Source: an uncultured Anaerolineaceae bacterium (GTDB lineage Bacteria; Chloroflexota; Anaerolineae; Promineifilales; Promineifilaceae). Taken from it: a DNA stretch of 20,461 bases. Location: positions 1 to 20,461 of the forward strand of contig CALBTC010000349.1 of the NCBI GenBank assembly GCA_937967805.1. The letters run 5' to 3'. Below the pieces are notes generated by a model. That model made no database searches. It saw nothing but the letters and a program-made list of their open reading frames with translations, and was not told where the DNA came from. This document shows positions 6,799 through 13,480 of this stretch, in pieces; positions within the stretch are counted from its first letter, which is position 1; every line of letters begins with the position of its first letter. A program made the position numbers and the translations under genes.

Positions 6799-7830
6799 AT
6801 GAAAGCAGTTGTATTTTTTGAACATGGCCCGCTGGAAAATGTGCAATACACCGACGTACCGGAGCCGGAAATCGGGCCGGACGAGGTACTACTGGAGGTA
6901 AAAGCGGCCGCGCTGAACCGGCTCGATTTATGGGTGCTGGCCGGCTGGCCGGGCCTCAACTTGAAGCTGCCCCACATCATGGGCAGCGACGGCGCCGGGG
7001 TTGTCGCCAAAGTTGGGGCCAACATCACCGATTTTGCCGTGGGCGACCGCGTGGCCGTGAACCCGACGCGCGGCAGTGACACCGACTATTTTGGCCGGCG
7101 CGGCCTGGACAACATGAGCGACAATTTTGCCATATTGGGCGAACATGAAGACGGTTTTTTTGCGGAGTATGCGGCCGTTCCTGCCCGAAACCTGCTCAAA
7201 ATGCCGGATGACGCAGATTTTACCGCCGCGGCGGCCGCCTCTCTGGTGTTTGTCACCGCCTGGCACTCACTCATTACCAAAGGCCGCTTGCAGGCTGGCG
7301 AAACGGTACTCATCGTAGGTGCCGGCGGGGGAGTCAATACAGCGGCCGTTCAGATTGCCAAACTAGCTGGCGCGAAGCATATTTATGTGGTTGGCTCCTC
7401 GGCAGAAAAACTGGCCAAAGCCGCCGACCTGGGAGCCGATGTGCTTATCAATCGGCACGAAACAGATTGGGGCAAAGCAGTTTTTAAGGCCACCAACCGG
7501 CGCGGCGTCGATGTCGTGGTGGATAACGTGGGCGCGGCCACGTTCCACACCTCGCTGCGCGCTCTCAAAAAAGGAGGGCGACTGCTTACCGTAGGCAACA
7601 CCAGCGGTCCCAAGTTTGAGCTCGACAACCGGCTGATTTTTGGCAAACATCTCAGCATCATTGGCAGCACGATGGGCACCTCGACCGATTATGCCACGGT
7701 GATGAATTTGATTTTTGACGGCCGTTTACATCCCGTCATCGATTCAGTTTACCCCCTCAGTGAAGGCAGCACCGCCCTGAAACGGTTGAAAGAGGGTGAC
7801 GTCACCGGCAAGCTCGTTCTCACATCCTAA
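6799..7830 (+). CDS. Zinc-independent MDR-superfamily NAD(P)-dependent oxidoreductase (quinone oxidoreductase-like)
   Basis: A 343-residue cytosolic medium-chain dehydrogenase/reductase of usual length. A GroES-like domain covers about 1-140 (PDEVLLEVKAAALNRLDLWV, GSDGAGVVAKVG, FAVGDRVAVNP). A Rossmann domain follows, with the nucleotide loop VGAGGGVNTAAV near 173-184, then GVDVVVDNVG. The C-terminal YPLSEGSTALKRLKEGDVTGKLVL is typical. The lobe that carries four Cys in zinc alcohol dehydrogenases reads NPTRGSDTDYFGRRG and has none, so no structural zinc is expected; it is probably a quinone/enone reductase. Substrate unknown. AAAGGA lies about 8 bases before the ATG. The esterase gene follows after 8 bases, so the two are probably co-transcribed. 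Confidence 0.88.
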   Translation: MKAVVFFEHGPLENVQYTDVPEPEIGPDEVLLEVKAAALNRLDLWVLAGWPGLNLKLPHIMGSDGAGVVAKVGANITDFAVGDRVAVNPTRGSDTDYFGRRGLDNMSDNFAILGEHEDGFFAEYAAVPARNLLKMPDDADFTAAAAASLVFVTAWHSLITKGRLQAGETVLIVGAGGGVNTAAVQIAKLAGAKHIYVVGSSAEKLAKAADLGADVLINRHETDWGKAVFKATNRRGVDVVVDNVGAATFHTSLRALKKGGRLLTVGNTSGPKFELDNRLIFGKHLSIIGSTMGTSTDYATVMNLIFDGRLHPVIDSVYPLSEGSTALKRLKEGDVTGKLVLTS

Positions 7831-7838
7831 CAAACAAT

Positions 7839-9239
7839 ATGCGCCTATTTGAAATCCTGATTCTCGTCATCCTGCTCCCCCCGCTGCTTTGGCCAATAAT
7901 TAGCCGCAACCGGCCAAAGTGGTTGGCTCTTTTTCCTCTTTTGGGATTGCTGTTTATTGTGGTTCATTTACCGGTAGAGGGCTATCGTTGGCAAATGTTT
8001 CCGGCTTATGGGTTAACGGCCGTTTTCCTAATCCTGACCATTCGCTGGGTTACAAACAACCCAATCCCATCTCGCCTGGCCCGGCTGGGCGGCTTGTTGG
8101 GGCTGCTTGTCTGGCTTATTGCCCTTGCCCTGCCGGTGACCATGCCCGTGCCCCGGTTGCCAGACCCCACCGGCCCCTATGCCATCGGTTCTTTTACAAC
8201 CCACCTGGTAGACACCACCCGCCCAGAAACGTACACAGATGATCCCAGCGACAACCGTGAACTCATGGTGCAAGTGTGGTACCCTGCCGCCAACCGGGAA
8301 GGAGCGCCGGCCGTATACTTGCCGGATTTAGAGGTTGCCGGACCGGTCATCGCTAAACAGTTTGACCTGCCCGCCTTCTTGCTGAACCACGTCAACCTCA
8401 CCAAGCTGGACGTCTGGCTGGATGTGCCGTCTGCCACGGAGGGCGCGCCTTTTCCCGTGATTGTTTTTTCGCATGGGCTCTCCGGCATCCGTATGCAAAA
8501 CACGGTAATGGTGAGGGAATTGGTCAGTCACGGCTACATTGTGGCAGCCATTGATCATTCTTATGCCAATGCGTTGACCATCTTTTCCGACGGCCGTATC
8601 TTCGTCTATAATCCCTCACGCATCTTCCCCAGCGGCGAGTCCAACCCGGTGGAGGCCAATCCATTGGTACAGGTTTGGGCCAACGACATCGCCTTTTTGC
8701 TGGATGAAATGGCGGTGTGGCATGAGGAGGAAGGGCACCCGTTAAACGGCCGTTTCAACCTGAACCAAGTCGGCATTTTTGGCCACTCCACCGGCGGTGG
8801 GGCCACAATGGAATTTTGTTTGCAGGATGTCCGCTGCCAGGCCGGCGTAGGGTTAGATAGTTGGCTGCTGCCCGTTTCCGGCGCTCGACTGGCGCAAGGG
8901 GTGAATCAACCTCTCATGTTCATCAGCACCCCCCGCTGGCTGGGGCCAGACAATCGCGCTCTGGGCAACCGCCTGTTCAACAACTTGAGCCAGGACGGCT
9001 ACAATTTGACATTGGCTAACACCGCCCATTACGATTTTACCGACCTCCCATTGTTGAGCCCGTTGACGCCGCAGCTCGATCTCTCCGGCAGCATCAACAG
9101 CAGCTACAGCCTGGGCCTTCAAAATGAATATTTGCTCGCTTTCTTCGACCAATACCTGAAAGGAGAACCATCAGCGCTGCTGTTGGAGGAGCTGTCACCT
9201 TATCCAGAACTAACGATTGCGCGAAATTTACGGCCGTAA
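7839..9239 (+). CDS. PAF-acetylhydrolase-like alpha/beta-hydrolase with N-terminal membrane domain
   Basis: The protein has 466 residues. The first 110 or so form about four transmembrane helices (LFEILILVILLPPLLWPII onward). The rest is a serine esterase resembling plasma PAF-acetylhydrolase: oxyanion region FSHGLSGIR, nucleophile elbow GHSTGGG with S317, acid D340 in GLDSWLLPV, and H397 in NTAHYDFTD. These form a complete triad. The GHSxGG...LDxW arrangement is that of the PAF-AH family, which cleaves short acyl esters from phospholipids. Acting at the membrane on lipid esters is inference. The membrane part is an uncommon addition to the family. The stop codon is partly formed by an ACGGCCGT octamer (9230-9237). 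Confidence 0.85.
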   Translation: MRLFEILILVILLPPLLWPIISRNRPKWLALFPLLGLLFIVVHLPVEGYRWQMFPAYGLTAVFLILTIRWVTNNPIPSRLARLGGLLGLLVWLIALALPVTMPVPRLPDPTGPYAIGSFTTHLVDTTRPETYTDDPSDNRELMVQVWYPAANREGAPAVYLPDLEVAGPVIAKQFDLPAFLLNHVNLTKLDVWLDVPSATEGAPFPVIVFSHGLSGIRMQNTVMVRELVSHGYIVAAIDHSYANALTIFSDGRIFVYNPSRIFPSGESNPVEANPLVQVWANDIAFLLDEMAVWHEEEGHPLNGRFNLNQVGIFGHSTGGGATMEFCLQDVRCQAGVGLDSWLLPVSGARLAQGVNQPLMFISTPRWLGPDNRALGNRLFNNLSQDGYNLTLANTAHYDFTDLPLLSPLTPQLDLSGSINSSYSLGLQNEYLLAFFDQYLKGEPSALLLEELSPYPELTIARNLRP

Positions 9240-9284
9240 CCCTGTGAAAAGCGTGGTAATTTTACAAGTGGTCCCGAATTAGGG

Positions 9285-9314
9285 CTGACGAGACAATGGT
9301 TTTTCGTTTATAAT
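9285..9314 (+). promoter_or_regulatory. Promoter of the histidine kinase / PP-loop / cyclotransferase operon
   Basis: CTGACG (9285-9290), 18-base spacer, perfect TATAAT (9309-9314). The start would fall 2-3 bases before ATG 9324, implying a leaderless mRNA; no Shine-Dalgarno precedes the ATG. Confidence 0.5.
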
Positions 9315-9323
9315 GAGCACAGC

Positions 9324-11723
9324 ATGTCTGAAGCAACCCTTACCCTATTAATTCAGCTATTTTTCTGGGCATTGGCTTTAGTGGCGCTGGTGGGACTGGT
9401 GCAGTTTCGGGAAAGGTCCCGCTTAGATATTGCCCTCGTCATGCTTTCCATCGCCCTGGCCCTTACCCCGCCCGCCTGGTACGGTAACTTTTCTCTGCTT
9501 CAATTAACCCCTTCCACGCTGGCAATCGCCGCGCATCCTTACTTACTGCTCCGTTTGGTGCGTTATTTCCACAGTGTCAGACCGCCTGTACAGCACACAG
9601 CCCTGGCAGGCATGATTGTCTCGGCGATCGTTTTGGCCCTCTCCAGCGAAACCAATATCTTTTTTCTGCTGGTTTTAGGTTACTTTATTGCCGTTGAAGG
9701 ATACGCCATCACCTGCTTCCTCCGCGCGGCCCATGTCAGCAGCGGCGTCTCACGCTGGCGGCTAAACCTGGTAGCTTTGGGAGTTCTTGCGCTTTTATTG
9801 GCAATCCTCACCTTTGTTCCTTTTCGCCATTTTCTTACGTCCAGCTCGCTTTTCACGTTTATACCCGTTACGCTAACGCTCATTGCCGGTGCCGCCTTTT
9901 ATTTAGGGTTCGCCCCGCCTCGTTGGCTGCGCAAATATTGGCAGCTGCGTGAATTGAATCATTTTTTGCACGCCGTCCCGGCCCAGTATGCCGGCATGGA
10001 GTTGGCCCAGATAGTTGACTATCTTTGTTTAGCGGCCCGTCGTAGTGTAGACAGCGTTACGGCCGTAGCTGCCATGTTAGACCCCGAAACCGAACAGCTC
10101 ATCATTTCACCGAATGATGATTTTCCTGAACTGGAAACACAGCTCTCTGCTGCCGCCGGCCGTCTGGGGCGTGTCTGGTTAGAAAGAGGCCCCTATTTCG
10201 CCGAGAGCCACGGCGACCTGGGCCAATTTGGCCTCCGTTTAAGCATCGCCCTTAAAGCCGATGCTCTGCTAACGATCCCCATCGCCACCCCGGTGCAAAC
10301 CTATGGCTTGTTGATTGTCATTTGTCGGCAAAAGCCGCTTTTTGTCGATGATGATCTGGATTTACTTTCTTTGCTCACAGCCCAAACGGCCCGTACCCTT
10401 AGCTACAGCCATTTGCTGGTCAGCGAGCGCAAAGCCCGCACCCACGCCGAAATTTTGGCGCAGGTCGCATCACGGCTCAGCGCCAACCTGGAACTGGAAC
10501 AAACGGTAGAAGTAATATTTGAAGAAACCTTGCGGGCAACCAACCGCGCTTTTGCCGCCATTTTTAATTACAATGCAAAGGAAAAAAGGTTCCACTTATG
10601 GCACGGAGCCGGTAACTTTTTCGGCATTCAGCAGCTGCGCCAACCAGTGCCGGCCGAACAGGCGCAAAAGCTGCTCACCGGCCAAAGCCAGCCGATCCTG
10701 GTGGATATTGCCCAAGCAAGCGCAGACTGGCCGGATGCGGCCGTTCTGGAGCAAGCCGGTATTCATTCACTGGCCCATGCTCCCCTCATTTACAAACAAA
10801 AGTTGATCGGGCTGCTTTCAATTGGCGCTGTCGGCGCCGCGGAGCCAATGTCTGACACCGAATTGAGACTACTGCAAGGGATTGCCGACCAGGCAGCGAT
10901 GGCCATTCAGAACGGCCGTCTCTACCGCGAGGTGCAAGAGTACAACAACGAGCTGGAAAACCGTGTGGCCCAACGTACGGCCGCTTTGCAAGCCCGCAAC
11001 GAAGAGCTAGACGCCTTCGCCCACACCGTGGCCCACGACCTGAAAATGCCTATCAGCCACATTGTGGGCCTGGCCGAAACGGTAACCAATAAATTTGAGG
11101 GCCTGCCCAAGCCAGACCTAAGGCGCTATTTGGAAATTATTCAGCAAAGCGGACACAAAATGTCTAGCATTATCGATGCCCTGCTGCTGCTGGCCGGCGT
11201 GCGCGAGATGGATGTGCCGGTAACGCGGCTGGATATGGCCGCCATCATTGATGAGGCTCGCCAACGGCTGGCCCATTTAATTCGACAATATGGCGTTACG
11301 ATTGAGCTGCCGGACGAATGGCCGTTGGCCATGGGGTATTCACCCTGGGTCGAGGAAATCTGGGTCAACTACATGAGCAACGGCATGAAGTACGGCGGAC
11401 ATCCACCAAAGCTAACGCTGGGGGCCACGCCTGTGGCCAACAACATGATTAAATTTTGGATTCAGGACAACGGCGTGGGCATCACGCCAGAAGTTCAGGA
11501 GCAGCTGTTCTTACCCTTTACCCAGATAAACCTGCGGCATGACAGCGGCTACGGCCTGGGGCTTTCCATCGTCCAGCGCATTGCCCAACGGCTGGATGGC
11601 GAAGTTGGCGCCGAAAACTTGCCCGGCGAAGGTGGTTTGTTCTGGTTTACTTTGCCTGCCGCCCCGACGCCGGCATCTGATTCAACGGCGCACGGCACAG
11701 GCACCTTCAGCACCTTGCGTTAA
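9324..11723 (+). CDS. Membrane sensor histidine kinase (about seven TM helices, GAF domains, HisKA, HATPase)
   Basis: The protein has 799 residues. Residues about 5-200 contain seven hydrophobic helices ending at PPRWLRKYW. A GAF-like region follows (about 215-370), then a clearer GAF (about 385-545, ending LLQGIADQAAMAIQNGRLY). A short coiled coil leads into HisKA. The phospho-acceptor is H571 in VAHDLKMPISHI. The ATPase domain has the N box with N686 (NYMSNGMKYGG), G1 with D715 (DNGVGI), F box (FLPF) and G2 (GYGLGLSI), so it should be active. No response regulator is in the window, so it is an orphan kinase. The signal is unknown; GAF domains often bind small ligands. It leads a unit with the two next genes (27- and 11-base gaps). 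Confidence 0.9.
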   Translation: MSEATLTLLIQLFFWALALVALVGLVQFRERSRLDIALVMLSIALALTPPAWYGNFSLLQLTPSTLAIAAHPYLLLRLVRYFHSVRPPVQHTALAGMIVSAIVLALSSETNIFFLLVLGYFIAVEGYAITCFLRAAHVSSGVSRWRLNLVALGVLALLLAILTFVPFRHFLTSSSLFTFIPVTLTLIAGAAFYLGFAPPRWLRKYWQLRELNHFLHAVPAQYAGMELAQIVDYLCLAARRSVDSVTAVAAMLDPETEQLIISPNDDFPELETQLSAAAGRLGRVWLERGPYFAESHGDLGQFGLRLSIALKADALLTIPIATPVQTYGLLIVICRQKPLFVDDDLDLLSLLTAQTARTLSYSHLLVSERKARTHAEILAQVASRLSANLELEQTVEVIFEETLRATNRAFAAIFNYNAKEKRFHLWHGAGNFFGIQQLRQPVPAEQAQKLLTGQSQPILVDIAQASADWPDAAVLEQAGIHSLAHAPLIYKQKLIGLLSIGAVGAAEPMSDTELRLLQGIADQAAMAIQNGRLYREVQEYNNELENRVAQRTAALQARNEELDAFAHTVAHDLKMPISHIVGLAETVTNKFEGLPKPDLRRYLEIIQQSGHKMSSIIDALLLLAGVREMDVPVTRLDMAAIIDEARQRLAHLIRQYGVTIELPDEWPLAMGYSPWVEEIWVNYMSNGMKYGGHPPKLTLGATPVANNMIKFWIQDNGVGITPEVQEQLFLPFTQINLRHDSGYGLGLSIVQRIAQRLDGEVGAENLPGEGGLFWFTLPAAPTPASDSTAHGTGTFSTLR

Positions 11724-11750
11724 TCCCCTCAAAAGTAACAAGAAAAAGTA

Positions 11751-12452
11751 ATGACTAAACCAAAAGCTATAATGAATTGGAGCGGCGGCAAGGATTCGGC
11801 TTTGGCGCTTCACGCTGTTTTGCGAGCCGGCACTTACGAGGTAGTCGGACTGCTGACGACGGTGAATGAGGCACACGGCCGTATCACCATGCACAACGTT
11901 CGCGCCGAGCTTCTCTATCAGCAAGCTGCCGCTCTTGGATTGCCGCTCTACAAAATCCACGTTCCAGACCAGATCAACGTGGAAATGTACGACGCCATTA
12001 TGCGCCAGCAGCTCAAAACGCTAATCGCCAGGGGCGTGACCCACGCTATCTTTGGCGATATTTTCCTGGAAGATTTAAAAGCGTACCGGGAAAGGCGGCT
12101 GGCTGAACTAAATTTGAGCGCCGTCTTTCCGCTGTGGCAGCAAGACACCGGCGAGCTGGCGCAAAACTTCGTGGCCCAGGGCTTCCGCGCCGTCACCGTT
12201 TGTGTGAGTGAGAAGCAGCTAGACCAAAGTTTTGTAGGCCAAGAGCTAGATGCCACCTTTTTTGCCAGCCTGCCCGCCAATGTCGATCCCTGCGGCGAAA
12301 ATGGCGAATATCATTCGTTTGTCTACGATGGCCCGCTGTTTGCGCAGCCCATCTCCCTGAAAAAGGGAGAAATTGTGCGGCGCTCGCACGGAGATGAAAA
12401 CGAGCTGTACGACACAAACTTTTGGTACGCCGATTATTTACCCACCCCATGA
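11751..12452 (+). CDS. Diphthine-ammonia ligase-type PP-loop ATPase (ATP pyrophosphatase)
   Basis: A 233-residue cytosolic protein of the N-type ATP pyrophosphatase family, full length. The PP-loop SGGKDSALALH is at residues about 10-20. GDIFLEDLKAYRERRL, FPLWQQDT and the conserved CGENGEYHSFVYDGPLF near the C-terminus are diagnostic. In archaea and eukaryotes the homologue (Dph6) amidates diphthine on elongation factor 2. Bacteria lack diphthamide, so the substrate here is unknown, probably another ATP-dependent amidation. It follows the kinase by 27 bases and precedes the cyclotransferase by 11 bases. The Shine-Dalgarno is weak (AAGAAAAAG). Confidence 0.88.
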   Translation: MTKPKAIMNWSGGKDSALALHAVLRAGTYEVVGLLTTVNEAHGRITMHNVRAELLYQQAAALGLPLYKIHVPDQINVEMYDAIMRQQLKTLIARGVTHAIFGDIFLEDLKAYRERRLAELNLSAVFPLWQQDTGELAQNFVAQGFRAVTVCVSEKQLDQSFVGQELDATFFASLPANVDPCGENGEYHSFVYDGPLFAQPISLKKGEIVRRSHGDENELYDTNFWYADYLPTP

Positions 12453-12463
12453 GAAGTTGACTT

Positions 12464-13423
12464 ATGAATGCACTTTATTACTGCGGCACAAATTGGCTGT
12501 TTATCATATTTACGGCCGTTTTCCTGCTCAATTCCGCTTGCGCCCAAGAGCAATTAACAGCCGATTCACCCACCGAGGTTGCTGCGGAGGAAACGGCCGT
12601 GCCCACCGCTACCCCCACCCTTGTTCCCCCAGCCACGGTGACGGCCGCCCCGACAGACACCCCTGTTCCCGCCTGCGAACCATTTGCCATGCCCTCCGTA
12701 ACGCCCCCGGCCAACGTGCCGACCTTCGGCTACGAAGTCATCAACAGGTACCCGCATGACCCCAACGCGTTCACCCAGGGGCTCATCTTTGTCGATGGCG
12801 TTTTGTACGAGAGCACCGGGGCCCAAAATTCACCCTCCTCGCTGCGGCGAGTCGATTTAGCCAGCGGCGAGGTGCTGCAAATGATCACCCTCGGCGAGGA
12901 ATATTTCGGCGAGGGTCTGGTTCTGTGGCAAGATGAACTGATCCAGCTAACATGGCAGGAGCGCGTCGCCTTTGTTTACGATCGTGAAAGTTTTGAGGTG
13001 CTGGATACGTGGCAATATGAAACAGAGGGATGGGGCATCACCCACGACGGCCGTTGCCTTATTATGAGCGACGGCAGCAGTACGCTCTATTTTCGCCACC
13101 CGCAAACCTTTGCCGAAGTTGGGCGCATCACTGTACAGGACCAAAATGGCCCGGTGCCGTTGTTAAACGAGCTGGAATATATCAATGGCGAGGTGTGGGC
13201 CAACGTCTGGTTAAGCAACCGCATTGTGCGCATCGATCCGGCCAATGGACAGGTGGTGGGCAGCATTGATCTCACAGGCCTGCTAGACCCGGCCACCATC
13301 ACACAGCGGGTAGATGTTCTGAATGGAATTGCTTATGATGCGGGAAACGGCCGTCTCTTTGTCACCGGTAAATTTTGGCCCACCCTGTTTGAAATTGAAC
13401 TGGTTCCGCAGGAAAACAACTGA
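12464..13423 (+). CDS. Glutaminyl-peptide cyclotransferase (glutamine cyclotransferase), secreted or lipid-anchored
   Basis: A 319-residue protein that converts N-terminal Gln of peptides to pyroglutamate outside the cytoplasm. It has a signal peptide (WLFIIFTAVFLLNSAC) with a weak lipobox. A Thr/Pro/Ala-rich linker follows (residues about 40-75) before the enzyme domain (about 85-315). Family motifs: YPHDPNAFTQGL, LYESTG, SSLRRVDL, FGEGLVLW, LTWQERVAFVYD, EGWGITHDG, MSDGSSTLYF, LNELEYINGEVWANVW, NGIAYD and LFVTGKFWPTLFEI. These match the plant/bacterial-type five-bladed propeller enzymes. The linker probably tethers the enzyme to the membrane. Last gene of the unit starting at 9324. Confidence 0.93.
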   Translation: MNALYYCGTNWLFIIFTAVFLLNSACAQEQLTADSPTEVAAEETAVPTATPTLVPPATVTAAPTDTPVPACEPFAMPSVTPPANVPTFGYEVINRYPHDPNAFTQGLIFVDGVLYESTGAQNSPSSLRRVDLASGEVLQMITLGEEYFGEGLVLWQDELIQLTWQERVAFVYDRESFEVLDTWQYETEGWGITHDGRCLIMSDGSSTLYFRHPQTFAEVGRITVQDQNGPVPLLNELEYINGEVWANVWLSNRIVRIDPANGQVVGSIDLTGLLDPATITQRVDVLNGIAYDAGNGRLFVTGKFWPTLFEIELVPQENN

Positions 13424-13424
13424 C

Positions 13425-13442
13425 GAATTGTGAATTGTGAAT
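13425..13442. repeat. GAATTGT heptamer, 2.6 copies, between convergent genes
   Basis: GAATTGT-GAATTGT-GAAT starts one base after the cyclotransferase stop. Same 7-bp period as the repeats at 4418 and 6732, with a different unit. Confidence 0.6.
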
Positions 13443-13462
13443 GAAATGCCACTGTTCATGTT

Positions 13463-13480
13463 TTATGCATCACGTTTCAC
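13463..13480. repeat. CGTGATGC repeat copy overlapping the end of the second histidine kinase
   Basis: On the minus strand GTGAAAC-GTGATGC-ATAA encodes the last residues VKRDA and the TAA stop. It matches the unit type at 6732-6759, where an unrelated protein also ends KRDA. Confidence 0.6.
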
